DNA of 64,000 nt from contig JAJEKV010000032.1 in the NCBI GenBank assembly GCA_021234155.1, positions 9,926,099 through 9,990,098 on the forward strand, in the 5' to 3' direction. A program made the translations under genes and the position numbers. The notes under the pieces were generated by a model. It saw only the letters and a program-made list of their open reading frames with translations. It was not told where the DNA came from and searched no databases. Origin of the DNA: Isoetes taiwanensis (lineage: Eukaryota > Streptophyta > Lycopodiopsida > Isoetales > Isoetaceae). Of the stretch, positions 37,565 through 49,422 are shown piece after piece; position 1 is the first letter of the stretch; each line of letters opens with the position of its first letter.

Positions 37565-37570
37565 GAAATA
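37532..37570. repeat. Short GA/GATA-type microsatellite
   Basis: GAGAGA repeats passing into GATAGAGATAGAGAGA, at the 5' border of the large LINE. Confidence 0.8.
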
Positions 37571-37954
37571 GTTTAGGCTCGACCGCGGGGTTCTGCCCCT
37601 AAGTGCCCTCCAGAAGCGACAAGTGCTACACTGGAAAATTGCAGAGGCCACCAGCCACAAAGATATAGAAGAGAAGAGTCAATCTAGCCCTCACTAGGTG
37701 GAACAAGAAGAGACCAACGGATGTTAAGGCGAGCCGATGCCAGATGACTAGACTCGAAGGAGGGAGGGATGGAAACACTGGAACAAATAGAATTCAGCTC
37801 AGAGGAAACGCCGATAAGGACTGCTAGCAAGCAACATGGATATATAGTAGACAGAGCCAAAGAAAGCCTGCGCCATAGAAAGCTCAGGCTATAGATGGAT
37901 TTGGCGGCCAAAATGGCGTGACGCCAAAATAGAGGTCCTTTTCCCCAGAATGAT

Positions 37955-37974
37955 GGTTCTCTTAGAAGAGAACC
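37955..37974. other. Perfect hairpin, 9-bp arms
   Basis: GGTTCTCTTAGAAGAGAACC has 9-bp complementary arms and a 2-base centre. It is followed at 37,979-38,013 by a 35-bp stretch that also occurs at 21,568-21,602. Confidence 0.7.
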
Positions 37975-38069
37975 ATGGCATTCTAGGGAAAGGTCCTTTG
38001 TACAGCAACAACATCCGACACAAAGAGGAACCTACCTCCTCCAATCACAAACCGAGACTGTGAGCAAAA

Positions 38070-40130
38070 CAAATAAGATCACTGAGAGGGCAGGCGATTT
38101 TTTAGCGACAGAGATGCAGAAAAGAGCCACCATGGGAAAAGAGCCACTATGGTGATGAAGAACTGACTTGGAATTGGAGTGACCTGGTAGAGAATGACAA
38201 AGAATAATATACGAGGAGCAACTGATACCATGGACGTGCCAAAGAAGAAACATCTGCCGAATGGGATTGGCAAACTCAAAGGGAGCTGAGACGAGACAAA
38301 AGGTGAGAATATTGAAGGTGAAAAGCCTAGCCATCGAATTCAAAACCTATCAAGGAAAGGTAGCAGGGAGATGGAGACAAATCATACAAACTTCATAAAG
38401 ATGATGCGAGCCAACCACGATTAACACATAAGAAAGCCAAAACTATGGGGCAAATAGAATGCGTAAACAAATAAGGCACAAAAATAGAACACAAACCACA
38501 AACTACGACCATAACAACGAGCACATAAAAACAAACTGGAGAATCAATGCACCAACAACTACATTGAAAAAACCATATGACAAACACAGTGGAAATCAAA
38601 GACTAAATTCCAACATATATCATACATGCATAACGGACCCAAGCAAACTTTCAAGAATAGTAACAACATACAAGAACTTACATCAGAGATCCTAAGGCTA
38701 ATGAAACAATATAGAGAACTGGACAGTATATGGAGACTAGAACAATGAATCCCAGGAATTATCTGGCAGTCGGAAGATGACATTAAGGGACCATAGATAG
38801 AGCAGAACAACTGGATGAACACCCCCAAACTGAGTGAAGACTATACTAGATAGAAAATACTCGAGAAATGAAAAAAAACTTGGGGGGAGGGATGGGGCAT
38901 AGAAACCCTCTAACGAACATGGAAGGGTAAGAGGAACAAGCTCACAATTGGACAAATGAACAAACTAATAATTCTATGAAAGAAAGAATGCCAAGAAGCA
39001 AACAGACCAATGGAGCAATCCAGATGAGTAGAATAGTGTAATAAACTAATGCGGGCAACTAAGGAGTAGAGACGATTGGGGCAGAAAGGAAAGCAGAACG
39101 TAGCAATAGGAAACAAATAAAAACAATATGGTCTAGTCAGAAATAGACACAGAGGGGCTAGCAGCCTCAAGAGAACAATATGATGAACACCACCAACTGA
39201 GAGAATTGACTAGAGCAATAGCACTAAAGGAGACAAGGGCACAACAAGGGTTAAATAGCGAAAAAGCACCACGAGACGAAGAAAATTATTGAGAAGCTAA
39301 GCCCAAAACCCATGCACAAAACAGGCGCAACCTATAGCCAATACGGTGGATACCAAACCCATGCCAAAATTTCAATGGGCTACAATAACCAACTAGATGT
39401 GGGAGAAAGATCCAAGAATTGAACAACTCCTAGGACGCGAGGTAATGAACGAAAGCACTAAGGCTAATGCCCAAAAATCAATAGGCTGTAATAACCAACT
39501 AGATGTGAAAGAAAGGGGTATCCCACAGTGGCAGAAAGCAAGGCAGATTACTGAGAGGGCAGGCGACTTCTTAGTGGCATAAATGCAGAAAGAGCCATCA
39601 CAGGAAACAACTATAGAACTTATTAAAATTGTGTGATGAAGAAATGACGTGGAACTAGAGTGACCTAGTAGGGAACGACAAAGAACAAAGGATGTCAAAA
39701 CCTACGAGGGGCAACCAATACCCAGGGTGCGCCAAAGTTGAAACAACAGTTGAATGAGATTGGTGAAACCAAGGGAGCCGAGGCAAGACAATAGATGAGA
39801 ATGTTGAAGACGAAAAAACTAGCCATCGAATGCAAAACCTAGCAAAGAATAGTGGGAGGGGAGATGGAGGCATGATGATACCAAATTAAAGACGTTGCGA
39901 ACCAATCCTGATTTAACAAATAAGAAAGCAGAGACTAAGGAGCAAAATGGAATACGTAGAAGACAAACAGACATGAGCACCGAACACACAACAAACTAGG
40001 ACCACGCGAAAGAGCACATGAAAAGAAAATATAAGAATCAATGTACCAGCAAACTAGAGCGAAAACCATAATGACAAAATACTAAAAATCAAAGACTAAA
40101 TTCCAATGTATCCATCATCACACATCATAC
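38070..40130. repeat. Two diverged direct repeats about 1.47 kb apart
   Basis: 38,080-38,640 and 39,545-40,130 share the same order of phrases, beginning ACTGAGAGGGCAGGCGA and ending AATCAAAGACTAAATTCCAA, with many substitutions and indels. No coding content was recognised in either. They could be diverged LTRs or two units of a long tandem repeat. Confidence 0.7.
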
Positions 40131-40149
40131 ATCTATATAACCAGGTTAC

Positions 40150-41620
40150 TAATAAATCGGTTTTCCATGAATAGCACCTTTATAATTATCACTCTTATAT
40201 AATACAGTTTCCTTTTCTGTCCGCAATATTTTGTTTGCTAGATTTTCTTTGAAATTGGCTCTCCGGTTGATACGTATTATGTTTCACTTTTCATTTGAAC
40301 TTCTCACTTTTTTATTTGCACTTCATTGCCCTTTCTTTCTCTGCAAGCCGACCGGCATCTCTGTGTTTAGGAAATTGATCTCAGCGGATCCCAAGACCAT
40401 ATTGATCAGAGCTGCGGATCTCCTCCCATACCTCGGAGTGCATCTTGCATGCCATTCCGACTCTGCATTTCAAGGGTTTTCTATAAAATCTGAAGAGCTT
40501 CTAGCTATGGCGATCTTCTTAGCTTGGTGATGTTGCACCATATATATTTCCGGCTAGAAAGGTTAAGCCGCTTGCACGCCTGACTGTTGGCAATGGCGGG
40601 CAACAAGAAGAAGCTTTTATAGCTTATTATGTCATCGCGGCCTTCAGGGGCTCAACAATCTGGCACCTTAACGTCCTGGGCCTCGTCATTTAGGCCCAGG
40701 ATTTAATCTGGACCGTAGATGGTAGGAGTGCTATATCCGATGGCAATCCCTGCGATGGATCATTATCTGCAATAAAATTGTTATGGCCATAACAGTCTGA
40801 CAACAGGTACGTTATAGTCATAACACCCATAATTATTGACACGTGTCGCCATTAATGTCTCTTTTTTCGTATGCCATTGCATGGCTTCCAACGCTCCGCC
40901 ATAGCCGGAGCTTCAAGCTCCCCTTTTGCAGGTCCTGATGTGGCGATCACGCTGTTTTCTGCAAAACTGAAGGCGCCATGGGCTTAGCCCCATTTTTCTC
41001 TTCCTTTTGCACCATTTGGCGTAGAGATCTGCGGTTTATTTGGTAGTTTCCGGTGTGTCTCCTCCAGCCCCGTCAATGGAGATGCTCAATACAAAGCTCT
41101 GTTGCTCACGGAGTTTCGGCGAGCTGCTATCGGGGCCTTTCCTTCAATAGTGTGGTTTTCCACGGTGGGCTCGCAAAAGCTTTTTGACCCCAAATGTTTG
41201 ATTAACGGCCTGCTTCCGGGGATTAGATGTGAGCAACTATTTAGGCACTAAATGTTCGAGAGAAAAGCTATGTGAATCACTTCTCGAGTCTTGAGGTAGC
41301 GGTTGTTTCATTTTCATTCGGATTTGCAGCTTCAATAGCTGGTGCTTTCATTTTGGTTTTCCAATACTTAAAAAACAGCTTACTTTTTATGGCTTGCAAC
41401 ATCTTTTGAGAAATCACGACTCTGTTTTTTATCTGGTAATCACAAAAACTGCTTTCTAGCTTTATCTTTACTGTATATTTTGTATTGTTTGGGTTAGGAG
41501 CTCGATCTTTGCTAGAAAGCAAAGAAACTATAAAAAAACTGTTTTAATGTCTTTGTTTTACGTGTTTTGTTGCACTAGAATATGCACCGAGAATGATTCT
41601 TTTGTTTTTTTCTTCGGCCT
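40150..41620. other. No recognised gene; one hairpin
   Basis: Short ORFs without motifs. A perfect hairpin CCTGGGCC/GGCCCAGG with a 10-base loop lies at 40,675-40,700. The style (AATCTGGACCGT nearby) recalls the repeat region at 11.64 kb. Confidence 0.55.
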
Positions 41621-41629
41621 AAATGACTT

Positions 41630-41830
41630 CGGCCCGGACGTTAAGGCTGATAGCGTCTGTCGCGGAGGCGTTATGGCGATCAAAAAAATAACCTCGTGGC
41701 CATGTGGCGAGGAAAGTCCTCGGCGGTACTACCGTGCGACCTCGGTTTCACGGCCACATGGCCCTCGGCCCGCCCTACTGAGCCATAGCGCCTGCACGCG
41801 GGGGCGTTATCGGCCCATAGCAAATCCCTT
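41630..41830. repeat. GC-rich segment with inverted repeats
   Basis: GGCCATGTGGC near 41,698 is inverted as GCCACATGGCC near 41,754, within a GC-rich stretch bounded by CGGCCCGGACGTTAAGGC and GGGCGTTATCGGCCC words. It stands out from the AT-rich surroundings and may be a small inverted-repeat element. Confidence 0.45.
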
Positions 41831-43809
41831 CATGTGCAGCCAGATTCTAAAGAACAAGCATCCTCTGCTCTGTTCATGCGGCAAGATTGTTCATGCTATG
41901 CTATGCTGCGACACAGGAGTTCTGGCGAGTTCTGAGATCTCAAGGTTCGTTCAGTTTGGTGGCTCAAAAGGAAACTTGGCTCATAACAGAGGAATAGAAT
42001 AGGGAAAACAATGAATTTGGGTGAGGGGAGACATTGCAGAGATGGAAAGAACAGGGGAAGAAAAATGCCAATTGAGAGACCTGGCCTTAACTTCGCCTCC
42101 CGACGATAATGTAAGATTCTGCCTTTTTCTGCTCAGAATAGTCCTCTTGCAGCTCCAATGGACCTGTGCATAAATCTGGTGCATGTTAGAACTGGTCTTG
42201 ACTTAGTTAAAAACCCCCTGATGGGGTCAGCTGCCCTTGCATGAATCCTTTCTCCTAATCCCCAAAATCTCCCTTTCTGGATCTAAAATTGCCATAGCCG
42301 GATTGGATCTAGACTCAGCAGATATCGAAAAAAATAAGAAGAAACCGAAGAATCGGGGCTATGTCAAAGTTAGACTAAGACAAGCCATTCTGGAACCATA
42401 GATTGTTTGTGGCGATACGGTGACAAAGCCAAAATCTGACTGGGGCTCTGAATCCACCATAGGCGCAACTCCACAACGCAGTGCAAAGGTTGATTCCCAT
42501 AATTTTTTCCCTTCTCCTATTTTATGTTGTTTTCCTTCTTTTACCTTGCAAAGAAGGCCTTGCATTATTTGCCCATACAAAATACTTTGCTTAATATGAA
42601 CCGTCCATCACCCTTTACCGATGCAATTTTTTCCTCTTTGATAAGCTTAGGTGGTTTGTGCTTTATGTGTCCCAACCAGATATTCTGCTTCTGTGGATGT
42701 TTCTTTTACCTTTAGCCCTTGCTTGATCAGGTTACTATTATGGTTCTGTTTAGACCCTAAAATAATACTAGATGAGTTCAGCATTAGAGACAGTGCATTA
42801 ATCTGCACCCATAGGAATAGAAATATTTATTCACATAAAACAAAGTGTTTGGGGATAGGAAGAATGTGACTCATGCAACGGAATCTGTGTATGTTTAAGT
42901 TTTAGGCCGATTAGTTTAATCCAGGGGACATGACACTGAACTGGTGGTACAACCAAAGTGCAGAATACTCGATTCTAACTATGGCTGATTTAGATGTGGC
43001 AGTGGCAATGGACTACTATGCTACCACGTAAAGGGCAATAGTAAAAAGATATGTTCTAATGGCCATTGTCCCATGGTGGATGAGCCATCCTCCAAAAACT
43101 AAGATGATTGTGTGTTGTCAATATTGAATCAAGTGCTTTACATGAAGCAAGCAAGCATCTTTAGTACAAGCAGGTGGATTCAATAGCCCAAACTTGAATA
43201 TTCTCAAATAAGGTCATCGGGGTTGTCAATCTTTTGCTGCCCAAATTCAACTGCCTTGTCAGAACAATCTAGCTGCACATTGCTTCTATTTTTTTATTGA
43301 GAAAATTGGACGTGTTAAAGTCGTCTGCCTGAATGTTTAAAGACCAACGTAAAGATGAAAGAAAATTACTAGCCCTTAACTCCTTCAAAGTTGTTTCTAT
43401 TCAATTAAAAATGGCCGTTGTGAACATTTCTTAGTTTCCAAACCTCTGTGGTTGGATTCGTTATTAATGTCCAGCATTTGCTAATGGTTCCTTGCTTAGT
43501 ACTGAAATTTGTGCCCATTCATAAAAATACAAAATTTGTTCTTAAACATGTGAGATTGGAACCCGTGCCTTTACACGAAAATATTTTTTCATTGAATTGC
43601 TAAGAATTTTGTTTTACATATGTATCCAACAGCTTTGCTCATACATGTTACAATTTAGCCATATGGCGAACAATTAAACAACACCAAAAAAAGCTACGGC
43701 CATCCTCGTTGTTTCCACTACAACACAAGTAGAGACTAGACTTCGCATGATAAATTCTTAAGTGAAAATAAAGTTAGAGATGGGGCATAACCGTGGCTTG
43801 AGGGTTAGT
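41831..43809. other. No recognised gene
   Basis: Scattered short ORFs with no family motif and no clear repeats. Confidence 0.6.
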
Positions 43810-43856
43810 AAAGAGAAATGTTCGCGGGGGCCTTGGTCACCGCGATAAATTTCTTG
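43810..43856. repeat. Imperfect hairpin, copy 2
   Basis: AAGAGAAATGTTCGCGG and CCGCGATAAATTTCTTG form near-inverted arms around GGCCTTGGTCA. It is homologous, in reverse orientation, to 6857-6902. Confidence 0.5.
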
Positions 43857-43859
43857 TAG

Positions 43860-45000
43860 GTGTAAATTAGTTTACCCTATGGCATGTTCCTTGAATTGAT
43901 GCATTTTGTTAGAGGCGTATCATACATATCTGAGTCCACCCGATTCTGCAATAACTGGTTCATGGTCCTTAATGCAGGTGCAAGCAAATTCCATGAGTCT
44001 AGGGGGATTACTGCCCAACATTTGATAATCTGAGAAAGGACTACCCAAATTTGCACGAAAACGTATTGTGACCAAGCCTGTACCAAGGAATTGTGTTCAA
44101 CTTCGCAAGGATCCAATTTCGTCATGTGCCCCAGGTCCCAAAAAAAAAATATATAATAATAATATTCTCAAAGTGGAATCATACCACTACTGTGCAGAGT
44201 ATCAAAACATTGCACTGCAAGCTTTTCATCCCCGAGCTGTGCATATCCTAACATCATGGACCTGGATTGGGATTTTACAAAAGCCCAAACACATGCTCTA
44301 GCAGAGACAATACTTCTAGGACATCAAAGGCCTGCTCCCGAAAAACTATAAGTCAATTTTTCTTTTCTTATATAAAACGGCAATGTTTGACAAAACTCTT
44401 GCCAATGTGACATTACAGTAAGGCAAAAATGATATTTGCAGGTTACCATGAGCAGGGTTCGAAATTGGAGGGGGGTTCGACCCTGGAAAATCCGACCATT
44501 CTAAAAAATTTTCGATAACCAAAACAAATTCCCGGCGTTTTTTCAGGCCATTTTCATAGAAGTTTCTAAGGATTTCTAATTTCGTGTATTTCCGGTAGCC
44601 TTAAATGTAAGCAGGCATTTTTAATGGTTAGGGCAAATTCTAATTTCGAACCCTGACCATGAGTAGCTTAAGGCATTTTGTAAATCCTACAAGAATTGTT
44701 ATGTAAAATCCAACAATAATTGCAAATAGTTACCTTTATGGAATGATCTTGTTCTTTACAATAACTTTCCAGCTTTCTCAGACGAATTTGTCATCAATGT
44801 AAAATATTCATGGCCTTCTTCTACAAGGCCTACATGGTAACATGCATCAAGAAGACTGGTAAAAGTAGGTAAGTCATCTGGTCTAATACCACTACTGTGC
44901 AGAGAATCAAAACACTGCACTGTCAGCTTTGCATCCCCAAGCTATGCAAGTAATTTGATTCGCCACTCCATATGCCCAAAATAAAGTCTTCAGTCATGAA
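43860..45000 (-). pseudogene. Pentatricopeptide repeat (PPR) protein remnant
   Basis: Near 44,950-44,760 the minus strand reads GDAKLTVQCFDSLHSSGIRP, continuing DDLPTFTSLLDACYHVGLVE, the helix pattern of a PPR repeat. A second, shorter copy at about 44,250-44,160 reads GDEKLAVQCFDTLHSSGM before a stop. At 43,877-44,000 LRTMNQLLQNRVDSDMYDTP resembles the start of another repeat. PPR proteins bind organelle RNA. These pieces are in different frames with stops between, so it is a dead fragment. Confidence 0.45.
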
Positions 45001-45535
45001 CCTTCACATAAATAGTTGTTGCCAATGCTGGATTTTGCAGAACCAGATGTGAGGGTCTTTTGCAAAGATTAGGGTTTGGCATAATCAACTCCTCAAAGCC
45101 ACCATAATCAAAACAAAGCTAGCTTCAACCTGTCGCCAAGTTATGGTGAAGTTGTGAGCATCCATCGCCACAAATCTCAAAATAACCACAACCACAACCA
45201 CAAAATTAGCAACCTGTCGAACGAGCTCACAGGCATGTGAGGCGAGCTCCAACTTTGCTTCTACAGTCTACCTTCTGCATGCATGCAGCCGCCGAAACTG
45301 CATGTACTCCCTCCCAGGTTCTCATGGCTTTTCTCATGGGAAGTCGCCAGTAGTCAATCTCATATGTTCTTTTAGCCTGCTAACTAAATCTGGACCCTCC
45401 ATTCAGCACATACGCAGCATATTCCATTCTCACCCCCTCCAGCCCTAGGGTTTGCCCTTGGGGCAACCCAAAAATTGGATACTTCTAAATAGCAGTGTAC
45501 TGTGAAAGGGGCATACATAGATAAGACGGATGCAT
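45001..45535. other. Upstream region of eIF3g
   Basis: No coding content recognised. CCTAGGGTTTG near 45,445 and a CCCTTGGGGCAACCCAAAA phrase near 45,457 are the notable words; the latter recurs near 49,065 and 56,025. Confidence 0.5.
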
Positions 45536-45540
45536 TTAGG

Positions 45541-45549
45541 TTAGGGTTT
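45541..45549 (-). promoter_or_regulatory. Telo-box in the eIF3g upstream or leader region
   Basis: TTAGGGTTT is the complement of AAACCCTAA, an element common just upstream of plant genes for translation. It lies about 27 bases before the eIF3g start codon. Confidence 0.55.
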
Positions 45550-45575
45550 CTGTTTCGCCTTGCCGTCTGATAGCC

Positions 45576-46897
45576 ATGGTGGGATTAAGAGGAGAGTTTC
45601 GGTGGGGCGATGCCGAGGATGACGATGGAATTGAAGACGTGCTTCCGCCCCCTCAGGTATTTGGTCCAGACGAGAAAGGAATTAAAAAAATTGTTGAATG
45701 GCGCATCAACGAAGATGGATCCAAAATAAAGGTCACAAAAACCATCAGGATCAGAAAGCAGGTAAAGAAACTTAGCCCTGTGGTTTTAAAACGACGGCAG
45801 TGGAAGAAGTTTGGACAAGCTTTAGGCCAGAATGCGTCTGATAATCTTACAGTTGTATCCACAGAAGAAATTTTTCTTGAGAGGACTAGGCCTGTTGGGC
45901 AGGCTCCTAAGGTTGAGGACAAGCTTGCAGAGATGGCAGTGGGAAATACTGTCATTATTTGTAGGGCTTGTGGTAAGAAAGGGGATCATTGGACTTCTAA
46001 GTGCCCTTTCAAAGATCTGAAGGGTTTCTTGGGCGATAAGCCACCTGGTGATGACGATATTTCAACATCTGCAGTAGCACCTTCAGGTCCTGGTAAGAGT
46101 TCATATGTTCCTCCAAGTATGCGTGGTGGGGCAAAGACTGAAGGTGATAGCATGAGAAGAGGGGGAAGGGATGAAAATTCGATTAGAGTTACCAATCTCT
46201 CAGAAGATACACGAGAACAGGATCTGCAGGAACTATTTAGACCCTTCGGACCAATTTCGCGAATTTATATTGCTCTAGATCGTGACACTAGGCAGAGCCG
46301 GGGTTTTGCATTCATCAACTATGTGAACAGGTGCGCTTTTGTTTATCTTGTTCAAATATTTTCCTGATTTGACTGTACTTATGTTTTCACTTTAAAGTTG
46401 CTTGCCAAAGCATGCATCTCATGTGATAGGGATTCTTTAAGCAAAGAAAAGCGTTCTTAGGTTTCATTGTTAAAGGATGCAGAGTTAACCGTGAAGACAT
46501 CTGGACGTCCTTTCCTTGACTAGCACCACATATATTAATGCCTAACTTTCCTTGCGTCAAGATGTTATGATATTTGGACGTCTTTTGGCTCATTGATCAG
46601 ACATCGTATTTAACTAGCTGCATTATGCATAATAATTCCTTGAAATTGGCTTCCTTTGAAAGGTTTTTACATGTTCATTGACCTCTGCATCTAGATCTGA
46701 ACACGTGTGTTGGTATGTTGAGGCTCATATTTGCAAGTGAAAATGCAAAGCTTGCATATTTTAGATATAGCCATAACGTACCTTTTTTTGTGCACAGGGA
46801 GGATGCTGAGCGGGCAATAAAGAAGTTAGATGGCTATGGTTATGATAATCTCATCCTGCGGGTGGAATGGGCTACTCCTAGGACGGACAGAGGATAA
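45576..46897 (+). CDS. eIF3g: Translation initiation factor eIF3 subunit G
   Basis: Two exons, 45,576-46,330 and 46,798-46,897, join in frame (AACAG|GTGC...ACAG|GGAG) to give 284 residues, the usual family length. The N-terminal eIF3g domain (VEWRINEDGSKIKVTKTIRI) is followed by a zinc knuckle CRACGKKGDHWTSKC (about residues 130-144) and a C-terminal RRM with RNP2 IRVTNL and RNP1 RGFAFINY. The RRM is split by the intron and ends VEWATPRTDRG. eIF3g is part of the eIF3 complex that joins mRNA to the 40S ribosome, binding eIF3i and RNA. The start ATG has an A-rich telo-box leader. Nothing looks broken, so this is probably a functional gene. Confidence 0.95.
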
Positions 46898-48280
46898 GCA
46901 GGTATTCATTTTAATGGTAACTGCAACTTGTAGATCTTTAGTGAGTTGTTAGTAGTCTTCTTAAACTGCTTTTGCAACAGGCAACAAGTCTGTTTTTTGA
47001 ATCCCTACTATTTCCGTTTCTTGAGACGGTCATCCATGTTTTGTATATGAGATTGGCTAGCATCAGGAATAATAAAATGTGGAAGTTTTTGCAGCAGGAA
47101 AGTGTGCTTTAATTCAGTTCTATTCGAACCAAATGTTGGAAGCTTTGCTCCTGCAATCAGGGAAACTATGACATCCTTCTGGCCAAGGAGTGTTAAGTTT
47201 TTGTTTATAGCAGTACGCCGTCCTCATCAAAGTTTGCTACAAAACATAAAGCAAGTTGTTTTAAATGTCCAAACGAGTTGTTTTCCCTAGAAACTATTTA
47301 GTTATTGTTTTTGTTGTTTTTTAATGTGGATACCAAGGTGAAAAAAATATGTTTTTGTGATTGCCTCACATCTGGATAAGCTTGACATTTCTTTTCGGCA
47401 TGTCAAATGGTTTTTTGCATGAGATGCGTTGATGGGCAGGTTAATGGCTTCAATTCTTGTAGTAGAACTAGTACCATTTATATAGTACCTTTACAGGGAA
47501 AACTATGAGAATGCTCCCACATTTTACAAAAATGCCTCTAAAATGGACGAAGGCGTATTAGCCCTTTTTGTGACCAAGTGTCCTTCACAATTGAGATATT
47601 TCCTATGAAACGATAGTGTTTTTAAGTGTGTCAAAAATAACTGAGGAACTTAAGTTATCTGAATTTGCTGATTTAAGAAAAATGTCTTGACGGAGTACAA
47701 AGAAAAAACCTAGCATGCTATTTGTTGAGTTAAGATGCCGTTTGTTGCTTCTGTAATGAACAGTTAGTGAGAATTACTGCATTATTCCACTCATTTTAAA
47801 TCCCATAAATGTTCCTCCGCCTGTATACGGTGGGTCGCTCAAGCTTTCTTCCAGAAGGATTTCTTCCCCAGGGTTTCTTAGCATAGGTACCTTAAGAACT
47901 ATTAAAAATTGAGCTGAATGCATGGCCTGATGATGGGCATTTGTGGTCCAATGGTCAATTGTGAGTTTAGTGGTCCAATGGGGGGCTTTTGGTGGTCCAT
48001 TGAAGGGCATTTGGGGGTCTATAGTGTCAAAATTATCATACAACTTAAAATCTTTATAACAACCTTCCAATTTGTCGAAACGACTCGTCCTTAGTATCAA
48101 TTGAAAGCTAAACCTTGAAATTTTATAATGTTATTTCAAAATAGGAGATTAAAAAAAAATAAACCAAAGTTTTTTCGCTTAAGCTCCCCTAAGTGATCTG
48201 TCTTGTGAACTGGGATAGAATGATAGAATATATGATATCCCCTAAAGTTTGGCTGCCATGTTGGATCCTCCCCGCACCGA
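46898..48280. other. eIF3g 3' flank and unrecognised sequence
   Basis: Just after the stop, GCAG|GTATTC and a later TTGCAACAG|GCAAC could be a 3' UTR intron. A minus ORF at 47,774-48,100 contains a simple GGTCCA(A/T)TG repeat and no domain. Confidence 0.5.
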
Positions 48281-48284
48281 TGGA

Positions 48285-49085
48285 GCCGATTGAGGTTGGG
48301 ATTATGAAAGTAGATAATCTACCCCATGTATGCATCAGTTGAGGTTAGTGTTGTGTGAGAGCAGGTGGTCTAATCCTATTTCTATAGTCTATCCTAGGTT
48401 GGGATTATGAAAGTAGATAATCTACCCCATGTATGCGTCAGTTGAGGTTAGTGTTGTGAGAGCAGGTGGTCTAATCCTATATCTATATTCTACTCTATTT
48501 CTATGTGGATTTGGAGAGAAAACTGGGCTTGCAATAATTGTCATATTGAAGGGGATTTGGACATATGGATTTGGAGAGCAAACTGGGCTTGTAATGATTG
48601 CCATACTGAAGGGGATTTGGAGAGGAAATAGGGCTCGACATGATTGCCACATTGAGGGTTGTTTGACAAGTCCTTTGGTTTGTTGTTAGAGAAGTCCTTT
48701 GGTTTATTGGACATATGCATGTGGACGTATCTTGAGCTCATGTATGTGGACGTATGTGAAGTTCATATATGTGGAGATGGATTTAAAAAAAATTAGTGAG
48801 GGAAAGGAAGAAATTGTTTAATGCATGAGACGTGTTAGAGCGAGATCAAATTTTCTCCTCACATGCAAGTCATGCACAAGAGATACCCTCATGCAAGTAA
48901 CGTTACGTTAGTTTCCTCATGTAGGTTTCATTCATGTTAAGTTAGTTTCCTCATGTAGGTTTCATTCATGTAGATTTCATGTAGGTTTATTTTCCACCAA
49001 TCTTGGCCCCTGGAACCTTATTAATCCAAGGGATAACCCCTTGGAACCTTATTAATCCAAGGGATAACCCTTGGAGCAACCCAAA
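48285..49085. repeat. Cluster of short tandem duplications
   Basis: A ~104-bp unit (GTTGGGATTATGAAAGTAGA onward) is repeated at about 48,293 and 48,397. A 60-bp unit (TGGATTTGGAGAG onward) starts at 48,506 and 48,566, with a third partial copy. About 36-bp units follow near 48,910-48,985 (TTTCCTCATGTAGGTTTCAT) and 49,013-49,078 (GGAACCTTATTAATCCAAGG). No gene recognised. Confidence 0.75.
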
Positions 49086-49422
49086 ATTTTGTTCGTGTTA
49101 TTTTTTTTTAGATTTGGAAACACAACGCACAATACAAGAATGTTGTGTCTCAAAGACAATCACCTTTTCTCACGTAGAGTTTATACCCAAGGTTAAAAGT
49201 TCAAAATAACTCAAAACAGTATATTTCCTCCTCATAGGATTGAAGGAAATGGGTTTTTATCTTCCAGAGAGATAGAGTTCGTGCCCAAGGTTTGTGGTTT
49301 GTGTTGCAAACGTCCATATATAAATGTCCAAGTGTAGAAATTAAAAATTAAAGGAAAGAAAAAAAAAAATCAAACAACATGGAATTCAACTCATAGGACT
49401 CCTTGATGGATTGGGACGCAAG
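49086..49422. other. No recognised gene
   Basis: Non-coding sequence downstream of the PLATZ-like ORF. A duplicated CTCA(T/A)AGGACTCCTTGATGG phrase lies at 49,391-49,446. Confidence 0.5.

Noticed and set aside
45427-45549. Interstitial telomere repeat before eIF3g
   Set aside because: Only isolated AGGGTTT words, not a TTTAGGG array; read as a telo-box.
47774-48100. 108-codon minus ORF
   Set aside because: Contains a simple GGTCCAATGG repeat and no domain.
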